A DNA stretch of 40,841 nucleotides from Halomonas sp. (GCF_014859505.1 NZ_JACUUD010000017.1:1-40841), one strand, 5' to 3'; shown: positions 33,281-40,196, numbered from the stretch's first letter. Notes: generated by a model not told the origin, from the letters alone. Numbers and translations are program-made.

Positions 33281-36061
33281 ATGTCAGGACTCCTTCGTCG
33301 TCTGTTCACCCCGCGCTGGCGGCATTCCGACCCCCAGGTGCGGCGCCAGGCCATTGCGCGCCTCGACCTCGCAAACGACGAGCAACGCCAGGCCCTGGAG
33401 CGGCTCGTCCGGGACGAGGACCCGTCCGTCAGGTCCACGGCGCTGGCCCGCCTCGACGACCCCGAGCGGCTGCTCGTCCTGGTCGACGAAGGCGGCGCCT
33501 CCGAAGAGCTCTCCCATCGGCTGATCGCCCTGCTCGCCGGGGGCACCGGCAGCCTGGAGCTGGGCGCACGGATCGCCCTCATCGAACGGCTCCGCGATGC
33601 CGACCTCCTGACCGAGCTGTGCCTGCAGGGCGACAACCAGCAGCTGCGCCTGGCCGCCCTGGCCAGGCTCGAGGGCGAGGAGGCGATGATCCGCCAGGCC
33701 TGCGACAACGGCATCGCCGCCGTGCGCCACGCCGCCGCCGCGCGGGTCGAAAGCGAGGCCGGACTGGCGCTCCTGACTCAGCAGGCGCGCCGCGACCGCC
33801 AGGTGATGCGCCAGGCCCGGGAGCGCCTCAATCGCCTGCGGGCCGACGCCGCCCAACTGGCCGCCGCTCGTGAGCGCCGAGAATCGCTGCTCGCCGACCT
33901 GGAGCGCCACGCCACCGCTCCCTGGGAGCCGCTCTATGCCGGGCGCTTTCGCCACCTGATGCGCGAGTGGGCGTCCCTGCAGGATCTGCCCGACGCCAGC
34001 CAGGAGCGGCGCTACCACGATGCCGGCCTGCGCTGCCGCAAGGTGATCAGCGACCACGAAGCCCAGCAGCGGACCAGCGAAGCCGCCGAGGCACGCCGCG
34101 CGGACGCCGAGCAGGCCAGAGAGGCGCTGGTGGAGGCCCTCGAGGATGGGATCGAGGCCCTGGGTCGCAGCGAGGTGGTCATGACTCAGGACATCGCCAG
34201 CCTGCGTGCCCAGAAGCAGCTGCTGGCCCACCGCTGGCAGGCGCTCTCCGACCAGCACCTGGCCGATCAGGCGCTACGCCATCGCTACGACGCCGTCCGC
34301 GAGGGCTTCGAGTCCATCAGCCAGGCCTGGGTCCGCCTGGAGGAGCGCGCCGATGAGATCGAGCGCGCCCTGACCGACGGCGATGACGAGCGCCTCGCGG
34401 CGCTCCTTGGCGCCCTCGCCTGGCCCGCGGACCTGGCCCCCGCCCCGCTGCTGCGCCGAGCCCGGGAACGCCTGGCGCAGCAGGACGCCCCGGCCGAAGA
34501 CCACCCGGCGCAACTGGAACGCTTCATCGCCGATCTCGACGACCTGGAGAGCCTGCTGGAGAGGGGCGCCTTCAAGGGCGCCAGCCGCCTTCACCAGCGC
34601 CTGCGCCAGACCGCCGACACGCTCGACGCCGGCGCTCGCCAGCCCCATATGGCTCGCCTCCGTCAGCTGGGGGCTAGGCTTGCCGAACTGCGCGACTGGC
34701 GCAGCTTCGTGGCCGGCCCCAAGCGCGACCAGCTGGTTCAGGCCATCGAGGCCCTGGCCGAGGATATCAGCCTCCACGACACCGGCCTGGATCGTCGACA
34801 TCGTCAACTGGTCAAGGAGTGGAAGTCCCTGGGCGACGCCGCCGCCAACCGCGAGCAATCGGCCCGCTTCCGGACCGCCTCCGACCATATCCACACGCGC
34901 CTGGCCTCCTGGCGGGAACGCCTCGATGCGGAGCGACAGGCCAACCTGGCCACCCGCGAGACCCTCTGTGAGCAGCTCGAGACGCTGCTTGAGCAGCCCG
35001 CCGAGGCGGCTGACCCTGATGCCCTGCGCGAGATCCGCGACCGCGCCCGGGATCAGTGGCGACGAGCCGCCCCGGTGCCCCGGGACGAGGCCGAGGCCAT
35101 CGGGCGCCGGTTCGGCCGGATCCGCCATGCGCTACAGGCGCTGATCGACCAGCGCGCCCAGGCGGTCGCCGAGACCAAGCGTGACCTCATCGAGCAGGTG
35201 CGTGCCCTGCTCGGCCAGGCGATTCCCGCTGCCCGGCGCGCCGAGACGGTGAAGGCGCTGCAGCAGCGCTGGCGTGAGCTGGGCCGAGCCCCGAGGGGAG
35301 AAGAACAGGCGCTGTGGCGCGAGTTCCGTGCCCTGTGCGACCAGGTGTTTGCCTCCCGGGAGGCCGAACGCGACGACCGCGTCCGCCAATCCCGGGAACG
35401 CCAGGAGGCCATGCAGACACTGATCGAGCGCATGGACGCCTGGCAACCCGCCAGCAGCGCCGATGAGGCTGAACTCGACGCCGCCGTTGCCGAGGCCGCG
35501 GCGCTGGAGCCCCTCCCGGGCGGGCGTCGCACCGAGGGCATGCGGCGTCGCTGGTCGGGCATCGTGCGCGCCCGCAGAGAACGCCTCGAACGCCTGGCCG
35601 TGGTGGAAGAGATCGAGCGCTGGCGGATCGTGCAGCCGCTGCTGCTCGCCCATCTGGAGGCCGATGCCGAGCGCCTGGCCGGTGGCGAGTCCCGCGAGGT
35701 GGCACTGCCCGAGGGGCTGAGCCTGGAGGACGACATGCGCGGCGCCCATGCCCGCCGCAATGCGGCACGCCAGGAAATCCCTGCCGATGATGAGATGGCA
35801 GAGCGATTGGCCAGGGTGCGAGTGCATCTCTCCCTGCTCGCCGTGGGCAGCGTCAGCCACCGCGACGACCCGCTGCGCCTGGCGATCCAGGTGGAGCGCC
35901 TCAACGAGAGCCTGGGCCGCGAGCTCTCGAGCGCCGAGGAGGTCCACGGCGTGCTGCGCGAACTGCTGGCCACCGGCCCGGTAGCGCCTTCACTGTGGAG
36001 CCGCGAGGTGGGAGAGCTGGACCGCATGCTGGAGCGCCTGACACGCCTGCCACCGCCCTGA
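33281..36061 (+). CDS. DUF349 domain protein with HEAT-like N-terminus
   Basis: A 926-residue, highly charged helical protein with no signal peptide or membrane segment, so cytoplasmic. The N-terminal quarter has short HEAT-like repeats (QVRRQAIARLD, QLRLAALARLE, AVRHAAAARV). It then shows at least five DUF349-like units marked by a Trp-containing helix end, starting near residues 228 (EWASLQDLP), 317 (RWQALSDQ), 513 (EWKSLGDAA), 592 (QWRRAAPVP) and 663 (RWRELGRAP), separated by long coiled stretches rich in Glu, Arg, Ala and Leu. The function of the family is unknown. The ATG at 33281 follows AGGA seven bases upstream. Divergent from minCDE, whose promoter region it shares; any division role is speculation. 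Confidence 0.85.
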   Translation: MSGLLRRLFTPRWRHSDPQVRRQAIARLDLANDEQRQALERLVRDEDPSVRSTALARLDDPERLLVLVDEGGASEELSHRLIALLAGGTGSLELGARIALIERLRDADLLTELCLQGDNQQLRLAALARLEGEEAMIRQACDNGIAAVRHAAAARVESEAGLALLTQQARRDRQVMRQARERLNRLRADAAQLAAARERRESLLADLERHATAPWEPLYAGRFRHLMREWASLQDLPDASQERRYHDAGLRCRKVISDHEAQQRTSEAAEARRADAEQAREALVEALEDGIEALGRSEVVMTQDIASLRAQKQLLAHRWQALSDQHLADQALRHRYDAVREGFESISQAWVRLEERADEIERALTDGDDERLAALLGALAWPADLAPAPLLRRARERLAQQDAPAEDHPAQLERFIADLDDLESLLERGAFKGASRLHQRLRQTADTLDAGARQPHMARLRQLGARLAELRDWRSFVAGPKRDQLVQAIEALAEDISLHDTGLDRRHRQLVKEWKSLGDAAANREQSARFRTASDHIHTRLASWRERLDAERQANLATRETLCEQLETLLEQPAEAADPDALREIRDRARDQWRRAAPVPRDEAEAIGRRFGRIRHALQALIDQRAQAVAETKRDLIEQVRALLGQAIPAARRAETVKALQQRWRELGRAPRGEEQALWREFRALCDQVFASREAERDDRVRQSRERQEAMQTLIERMDAWQPASSADEAELDAAVAEAAALEPLPGGRRTEGMRRRWSGIVRARRERLERLAVVEEIERWRIVQPLLLAHLEADAERLAGGESREVALPEGLSLEDDMRGAHARRNAARQEIPADDEMAERLARVRVHLSLLAVGSVSHRDDPLRLAIQVERLNESLGRELSSAEEVHGVLRELLATGPVAPSLWSREVGELDRMLERLTRLPPP

Positions 36062-36085
36062 TGCCGGCCACCTACCCATGACGAC

Positions 36086-36118
36086 GCAGGAGCGCGAGGG
36101 GTCACCTCGCGCTCCTGC
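36086..36118. terminator. intrinsic terminator between DUF349 gene and phaB
   Basis: A perfect 14-bp stem (36086-36099 with 36105-36118, loop GGTCA) right after the DUF349 gene. A second hairpin, CCCCTGCC/GGCAGGGG at 36133-36153, stands closer to the phaB stop. Together they isolate the convergent genes. Confidence 0.75.
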
Positions 36119-36132
36119 ATTCGGGGGCGTAC

Positions 36133-36153
36133 CCCCTGCCCGGTCGGCAGGGG
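36133..36153 (-). terminator. hairpin downstream of phaB
   Basis: An 8-bp stem CCCCTGCC (36133-36140) and GGCAGGGG (36146-36153) with loop CGGTC, 19 bp beyond the phaB stop on its strand. No clear U-run. Confidence 0.5.
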
Positions 36154-36172
36154 CCACGGAAATTCCGGGCTA

Positions 36173-36919
36173 TCAGCCCATGAACTGGCCGCCGTTGATG
36201 TCGATGTTGGCACCGGTGATGAAGCCGGACTCCTCGTGGGCCAGGTAGGCCACCAGGCGACCGATCTCTTCCGGCTTGCCGTAGCGCTTGACCGGGATGG
36301 TCTCGCGGATGGACTCACGCACCTTCTCGGGGATCTTCATGATCATGTCGGTGGCGATATAGCCCGGCGACACGGTGTTCACGGTGATGCCCTTGGTGGC
36401 GGTCTCCTGGGCCAGCGCCATGGTCAGGCCGTGCATGCCCGCCTTGGCGGCGGAGTAGTTCACCTGCCCGAACTGGCCCTTGCGGCCGTTGATCGAGGAG
36501 ATGTTGATGATCCGGCCGTACTGCTTCTCCAGCATGGTATCGAGCACGCTGCGGCAGGTATTGAAGACGCTGTTGAGGTTGGTATCGATGACCTCGTGCC
36601 ACTGCTCGGGTGTCATCTTCTTCATGGTGCCATCGCGGGTGATGCCCGCGCAGTTGACCAGCACACCGATCGGGCCATGCTTCGCCCCGATCTCCTTTAC
36701 CCCGTTGACGCAGGCATCAAAGTCCACCAGATCCACCCCGGCGATATCGATGTTGCTGTAGCCATCCGCCTGCTGGGCTTCCAGCCAACTCTTGGCCTTT
36801 TCCGGATTGTGGTAGCCAGCGACTACCTGATAGCCCTCATCGGCCAGCGAGCGGCAGATGGCACTGCCGATACCGCCGGTCCCACCGGTCACCCAAGCAA
36901 CGATTGCGTTGTTGGCCAT
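36173..36919 (-). CDS. phaB: acetoacetyl-CoA reductase PhaB
   Basis: A short-chain dehydrogenase (248 residues) that reduces acetoacetyl-CoA to (R)-3-hydroxybutyryl-CoA with NADPH for polyhydroxybutyrate synthesis. The cofactor motif TGGTGGIG (11-18), the Asn in VNCAGITRDGTMKKM, Ser142 (NISSINGRKGQFGQ), Tyr155 and Lys159 (NYSAAKAG) form the catalytic set; NGRKGQFGQVNYSAAKAGMHG and NTVSPGYIATDM are closely PhaB-like. ATG at 36919 with a strong GGAGGT. phaA and phaC are not in the window; distantly it could act as FabG, but the K-G-Q-F and QxNYSAAKAGMHG signature favours PhaB. Confidence 0.92.
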   Translation of the reverse strand: MANNAIVAWVTGGTGGIGSAICRSLADEGYQVVAGYHNPEKAKSWLEAQQADGYSNIDIAGVDLVDFDACVNGVKEIGAKHGPIGVLVNCAGITRDGTMKKMTPEQWHEVIDTNLNSVFNTCRSVLDTMLEKQYGRIINISSINGRKGQFGQVNYSAAKAGMHGLTMALAQETATKGITVNTVSPGYIATDMIMKIPEKVRESIRETIPVKRYGKPEEIGRLVAYLAHEESGFITGANIDINGGQFMG

Positions 36920-37065
36920 TGTAACCTCCCTGATTGTCATGACGCTGTGGCCAGGCCACATCGGCCGGCACACCAATTATTCTCTGAAGCGTTGCCCGTT
37001 TGATGACAACTCCGGTGAGTATGGACCACGAAGTGGTGCCGGGACGAGCGTTTGAACCCCGCCCC

Positions 37066-37093
37066 TTGACTAAAGGGGTAATCCCTGTAGAAT
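37066..37093 (+). promoter_or_regulatory. sigma70 promoter of the initiator tRNA
   Basis: TTGACT (37066-37071, 5/6) and TAGAAT (37088-37093, 5/6) with a 16-bp spacer. The inferred start is near 37100, with a GC-containing discriminator like that of stringently controlled stable-RNA promoters. An inverted repeat CCCCTT-GACTA-AAGGGG (37062-37078) overlaps the -35. Confidence 0.8.
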
Positions 37094-37107
37094 GCGCTTC
37101 ACGTTGA

Positions 37108-37184
<77 letters not shown>

Positions 37185-37191
37185 AACATAG

Positions 37192-37224
37192 AAAAAGTCA
37201 GAACCGACAGGTTCTGGCTTTTTT
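37192..37224 (+). terminator. intrinsic terminator of tRNA-fMet (copy 1)
   Basis: Stem GTCAGAACC/GGTTCTGGC with loop GACA (37197-37218), extended by A/T pairs and ending in a six-T run. It begins 7 bp after the CCA and is the first of three similar terminators. Confidence 0.92.
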
Positions 37225-37290
37225 GTGCCCGATGCCCCGTCATCGGTTCGCTCCTGTTTCAAGGTCGGCGGTCCCCGCTACCAAATATGG

Positions 37291-37325
37291 AAAAAAGTCA
37301 GAACCAACAGGTTTTGGCTTTTTTT
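37291..37325 (+). terminator. intrinsic terminator, repeat unit copy 2
   Basis: Stem GTCAGAACC/GGTTTTGGC with loop AACA, an upstream A-run and a seven-T tail. It is the second of three in series after the tRNA. Confidence 0.85.
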
Positions 37326-37396
37326 GTGCCCGGTGCCCCGTCATCGGTTCGCTCTTGTTTCAAGGTCGGCGGTCCCCGCTACCCAATATCAAAAGC

Positions 37397-37425
37397 AGCC
37401 AAAACCGAGAGGTTCTGGCTTTTTT
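37397..37425 (+). terminator. intrinsic terminator, repeat unit copy 3
   Basis: Stem AGCCAAAACC/GGTTCTGGCT with one A-C mismatch and loop GAGA, followed by a T-run. The third of three in series. Confidence 0.75.
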
Positions 37426-37484
37426 GTAGCTGACGATGGCGTCGGCCGGAGTGCCGTGCAGCACCTCCCAGAGCGAGGCAGGGC

Positions 37485-37653
37485 ATGCTGCGGCTGGAGG
37501 ATATCAATGTGAGCCTGCCGGTGGTCTTCGACCTTCTCTATCGCGAGATCGCGAGGGCAACACCCAGCGAGTGGCCGAGCGGCTCGGCGTGACCCCAGAC
37601 CACCGTCAGCCACACGCCCAAGCGTCTGCGCCGGCTTCCGAGCTTGAGCAGCG
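37485..37653 (+). pseudogene. LysR-type regulator N-terminal HTH remnant
   Basis: Three reading frames together give the start of a LysR HTH: MLRLEDINVSLPVVFDLLYRE, then GNTQRVAERLGVT, then QTTVSHTPKRLRRL. The first frameshift is an 8-bp tandem duplication (ATCGCGAG at 37540-37547 and 37548-37555); the second is an extra C in CCCC (37593-37596). The match stops after the HTH, so the ligand-binding domain is gone. It cannot yield a regulator. It follows the tRNA-fMet repeat array. Confidence 0.75.
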
Positions 37654-37730
37654 CCAGCATGTCCACCCAGGAGTCCGCCGGGGTCTCGGTGTTGTCGAAG
37701 CCCAGCAGCACGCTGATGATCTCGTTATTG
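37643..37730 (-). pseudogene. possible C-terminal fragment of an unidentified gene, minus strand
   Basis: On the minus strand just beyond the BKACE stop, one frame reads NNEIISVLLGFDNTETPADS followed by WVDMLALLKL, with ordinary composition and codon use, but it has no start codon and runs on into the LysR remnant. I do not recognise the family. It may be debris of a gene once downstream of the BKACE gene, or chance. Confidence 0.25.
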
Positions 37731-38564
37731 TCAGGCGGGCTGACCGAGGCCCAGGATCTCGCGCGCCTGCTGCCAGGTGGCCACCGGACGCTCGTACTTC
37801 TCGCACAGCGCTACGGCACGCTCGACCAGGGCCGCGTTGGAGGGGGCCAGGGTGTCGCGGTCGATGCGCACGTTGTCCTCGAGGCCGGTGCGGGTATGGC
37901 CGCCGGCGGCGATGGACCACTCGTTGAGCTTGAGCTGGTTGGAACCGACACCGGCGCCGCACCACTGGGCATCCGGCGCCAGGCGCTTCAGGGTCTCGAT
38001 GTAGAAGTCGAAAGTCGGCTTGTCGGCGGGCATGGCGTTCTTCACGCCCATCACGAACTGCACGTAGAGCGGCGCCTTGAGCTTGCCCTGCGTCGACAGG
38101 TTCACCGCCTGGTGGATGTGCGACAGGTCGAAGGCCTCGATCTCGGGCTTGATGTCGTACTTGAGCATTTCACCGGCCAGCCACTCGACCAGTTGGGGCG
38201 AGTTCTCGTAGACCCGGTTGGGGAAGTTGTTGGAGCCCACCGACAGGCTCGCCATGTCGGGCCTGAGCGGCAGCATGCCGCCACGCTCCTCGCCGGCCCC
38301 GGAGCGGCCGCCGGTGGAGAGCTGGATGATCATGCCCGGGCAGTGCTTCTTCAGGCCTTCCACCAGGCGCGCGAACTTCTCCGGGTCGGAGCTGGGGGTC
38401 TGGTCATCGTTGCGCACGTGGCAGTGGGCGATGGTCGCCCCGGCCTCGAAGGCCGCCTGGGTGCTCTCGATCTGCTCCTCGACGGTGATCGGCACGGCCG
38501 GGTTGTTTTCCTTGCGCGGCAGGCTACCGGTGATGGCGACACAGATGATGCAGGGGTTGGACAT
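37731..38564 (-). CDS. BKACE-family beta-keto acid cleavage enzyme (DUF849)
   Basis: A 277-residue Zn-dependent TIM-barrel enzyme of the beta-keto acid cleavage family, which condenses a beta-keto acid with acetyl-CoA to give acetoacetyl-CoA or another CoA ester. The start MSNPCIICVAITGSLP, the metal motif AHCHVR (residues about 46-51), STGGRSGAGEERGG and GSNNFPNRVYENSP are family features. The substrate cannot be told from sequence; dehydrocarnitine and 3-keto-5-aminohexanoate are known family substrates. GAGG precedes the ATG. Its neighbours (a gutted hydrolase, a PcaR-like regulator, a lost transporter) suggest it is the last intact gene of a catabolic cluster. Full length and no disruptions. 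Confidence 0.85.
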   Translation of the reverse strand: MSNPCIICVAITGSLPRKENNPAVPITVEEQIESTQAAFEAGATIAHCHVRNDDQTPSSDPEKFARLVEGLKKHCPGMIIQLSTGGRSGAGEERGGMLPLRPDMASLSVGSNNFPNRVYENSPQLVEWLAGEMLKYDIKPEIEAFDLSHIHQAVNLSTQGKLKAPLYVQFVMGVKNAMPADKPTFDFYIETLKRLAPDAQWCGAGVGSNQLKLNEWSIAAGGHTRTGLEDNVRIDRDTLAPSNAALVERAVALCEKYERPVATWQQAREILGLGQPA

Positions 38565-38633
38565 GGTGACCTCATTCCACGCCGTGGCGTGACTGGTTGA
38601 GTGGTTCTTGTGTGTTGTGGCCGGGCGGCACGC

Positions 38634-38846
38634 CTAGGCCTGTTCGATCACCGCCAGCAGCCTCTCGGCGAAGAGGCCGGGAAGATCCCAGGTCAGCACC
38701 CGGTAGCGCGGCAGCAGCGCCGGCAGGACGTCGTCCCATACCGCTTGACTCATGCCCAGCGGATGCGCCAGCACCACCAGAGGGTTGTTTTCACTGCCGA
38801 GCAGCCGATAGGCGACGCTGCGGCCCTTGATGCTCAAAAATGCCAT
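38634..38846 (-). pseudogene. alpha/beta hydrolase (PcaD-like) with large in-frame internal deletion
   Basis: A 70-codon open frame. Residues 1-57 match the start of enol-lactonase-type alpha/beta hydrolases (VAYRLLGSENNPLVVLAHPLG, AVWDDVLPALLPRYRV, LTWDLPG); after DLPG it jumps to LFAERLLAVIEQA, which resembles the family C-terminus. About 180-190 residues including the nucleophile elbow, acid and His are missing, so the product cannot be active. The junction is near 38675 and in frame. It lies 69 bp upstream of the BKACE gene on the same strand and may be its first cistron. Confidence 0.75.
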
Positions 38847-39003
38847 AGGAAAACTCCGCTAATACCCGCTCAATCAAGAGAGCAGCCCCTGGTCCGCGCA
38901 CCTTGCATATGGTGCTCAGGCCGAAGTGCTCGCTGCTCATGGGCCGCGCTCTCCGCCAGGCGCGCGCAGGACATGCTCAGCGAGCGGCCAGGTCGAATGA
39001 ATG

Positions 39004-39031
39004 TTGACAAAGTTCGTATAGCGAACATAGT
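39004..39031 (+). promoter_or_regulatory. promoter of the IclR-family gene
   Basis: A perfect TTGACA (39004-39009) and CATAGT (39026-39031, 4/6) with a 16-bp spacer. The predicted transcript start is near 39038, leaving a ~145-nt leader before the preferred ATG at 39184. The spacer contains the operator-like palindrome 39012-39026. Confidence 0.65.
39012..39026. promoter_or_regulatory. operator-like palindrome GTTCG-N5-CGAAC
   Basis: A perfect inverted repeat (GTTCG TATAG CGAAC) inside the promoter spacer. A second CGAAC half-site lies at 39041-39045 behind a degenerate left half. IclR-type regulators of the PcaU/PobR group bind sites of this general form, so autoregulation, and perhaps control of the divergent genes, is inferred. 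Confidence 0.6.
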
Positions 39032-39099
39032 TTTGCATTGCGAACAATTTAACCCGCTTTTCGCCCACCGTCAAATTCCGGGCCACTTCAATGGCCAAC

Positions 39100-39141
39100 A
39101 TAAAGCCGCATGCCGAACCAGAGTTCGCCATGCGGCTTTAT
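39100..39141. repeat. 42-bp near-perfect palindrome in the IclR gene leader
   Basis: Outer arms of 13 bp (ATAAAGCCGCATG at 39100-39112 and its complement at 39129-39141) and inner arms CGAAC/GTTCG (39114-39118, 39123-39127) around CAGA; only position 39113/39128 is unpaired, so each arm is 18 paired bases. It may be a leader hairpin, a second operator (the inner CGAAC/GTTCG is the half-site sequence of 39012-39026) or a recombination site. Confidence 0.8.
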
Positions 39142-39183
39142 GATAGAGTGCCGAAAGATGGTCATTCCAAGGAGAGAGAACTG

Positions 39184-39975
39184 ATGCCACAAGACGAAAG
39201 GGATGACGCACTGGCGCCCGATAACCGCGATTTTGTCACCGCCCTGGCCAGCGGCCTCGAGGTGATCCTGGCCTTCGACGAGGCGCATCCGCGCATGACG
39301 CTCAGCGAGGTGGCCGCCCGTACCGGCATGAACCGCGCCCGTGCCCGGCGCTTCTTGCTGACCCTGCATGCGCTTGGCTACGTACGCAAGCAGCAGCGCT
39401 ATTTCGAGCTGGCCCCCCGGGTGCTGCAGCTCGGCTACGCCTTCCTCTCCGCCAACGACTATCGCAGCGTGATCCAGCAGGTGCTGGAGGATATCACCGA
39501 GGCCTGCGGCGAATCGTCATCGCTGGGGGTGCTGGACAGCGACGAGGTGATCTACGTGGCCCGCTCCTCCTCGCGCCACCGGCTGATGGCCATCACCCTC
39601 TCGGTGGGCACCCGCCTGCCGGCGGCCCATACCTCCATGGGTCGCGTGCTGCTGGCCCAGCTGCCGGACGAGGAGCTCGACGCCTGGCTCGAGCGAGCGG
39701 TGCTGGAGAAGCATACCGAGAAGACCATCACCGACAAGGCCGAGCTCAGGAAGTGCATCCTGAAGGTGCGCCAGCAGGGCTACGCCATCGCCGACCAGGA
39801 GCTCGACTCCGGGCTGCGCTCCATCGCCGTGCCGGCCTTCGACGCCAACGGCAAGCTGCTGGGCGCCATCAACATCAGCACCAATGCCGCCCGGATCAGC
39901 CACGAGACCCTGATGGAACAGTACCTGCCGCTGCTGCAGGAGAAGTCACGGCTCATTCGCACCAGCATCAGCTGA
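39184..39975 (+). CDS. IclR-family transcriptional regulator, PcaR/PcaU/PobR-like
   Basis: A 263-residue regulator. The winged HTH (about residues 18-75: FVTALASGLEVILAF, MTLSEVAARTGMNRARARRFLLTL, LGYVRKQQRYFELAPRVLQLGY) and the effector domain (YVARSSSRHRLMAITLSVGTRLPAAHTSMGRVLL) fit the PcaR/PcaU/PobR group that controls beta-ketoadipate pathway genes. I use the ATG at 39184, which follows AAGGAG; an ATG at 39091 would put the 42-bp palindrome in coding sequence. Probable target genes beside it are gutted or missing, so its remaining regulon is unclear. Confidence 0.88.
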   Translation: MPQDERDDALAPDNRDFVTALASGLEVILAFDEAHPRMTLSEVAARTGMNRARARRFLLTLHALGYVRKQQRYFELAPRVLQLGYAFLSANDYRSVIQQVLEDITEACGESSSLGVLDSDEVIYVARSSSRHRLMAITLSVGTRLPAAHTSMGRVLLAQLPDEELDAWLERAVLEKHTEKTITDKAELRKCILKVRQQGYAIADQELDSGLRSIAVPAFDANGKLLGAINISTNAARISHETLMEQYLPLLQEKSRLIRTSIS

Positions 39976-40006
39976 GACTCTCCCCCGCTCCAAGGAAGGC
40001 AACACC

Positions 40007-40137
40007 GTGCTGGAGATACTGGCCATTACCTGCCGATCTTCCTGCTGATCGGCAAGCAGTATGGCCAGGGCGAGGTCAGCGCCGCGGGCCTGATGGTCAG
40101 CACTCAGGCCTCCTTTACCTCCCTGGCAACCCGGTGA
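40007..40137 (+). pseudogene. AEC-family transporter remnant, internally deleted and frameshifted
   Basis: A GTG at 40007 starts VLEILAI; after one lost base in a C-run near 40028 the next frame gives LPIFLLIG and then, after an internal deletion near 40053, KQYGQGEVSAAGLMVSTQAS, ending at TGA 40135-40137. The two ends match the N-terminal and C-terminal regions of auxin-efflux-carrier-type permeases; the ~250 residues between are missing. It follows the IclR gene by 31 bp and was probably the regulated transporter. It is nonfunctional. Confidence 0.65.
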
Positions 40138-40196
40138 CCCTGCGCACCGGCATCGAGGCCATGGCCGCGGGGGCACTGGCCTGGCTGGCCCGCTGA
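40125..40196 (+). pseudogene. short C-terminal fragment of an unidentified membrane protein
   Basis: Overlapping the transporter remnant, another frame reads GNPVTLRTGIEAMAAGALAW and ends at TGA 40194-40196. It has no start. It looks like the last helix of a second membrane-protein gene joined by deletion, but I do not recognise the family and the signal is short. Confidence 0.3.

Larger units (their letters stand above)
37225..37425 (+). repeat. two tandem ~100-bp units carrying tRNA-fMet 3'-end fragments and terminators
   Basis: Two near-identical units (37225-37325 and 37326-37425). Each begins GTGCCCGRTGCCCC, carries GTCATCGGTTC (tRNA T-arm 5' part), ~20 bp of unrelated sequence, then GGTCCCCGCTACC (acceptor 3' strand with CC), and ends with a terminator. 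So the tRNA 3' half occurs three times in direct orientation, split in the two extra copies. No D or anticodon arm is present in the copies, so they cannot be tRNAs. Terminator 2 (37291-37325) keeps pairing with a G-U change; terminator 3 (37397-37425) has a partly different stem with one A-C mismatch. Confidence 0.85.

Noticed and set aside
37225-37425. Additional tRNA genes or a CRISPR-like array
   Set aside because: The copies lack the D and anticodon arms, the units are ~100 bp and adjacent with no spacers, so neither a tRNA nor a CRISPR array fits.
37223-37512. Short open frames of 68 and 95 codons across the tRNA-derived repeats
   Set aside because: They translate the repeat units and terminators; the similar peptides simply reflect the DNA repeat.
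38847-39003. Coding sequence in the gap upstream of the IclR promoter
   Set aside because: No frame with a start, ribosome binding site or recognisable protein; it is best regarded as a divergent regulatory region.
39091-39183. 31-codon N-terminal extension of the IclR regulator
   Set aside because: It would place the 42-bp palindrome in coding sequence, and the AAGGAG upstream of 39184 marks a better start.
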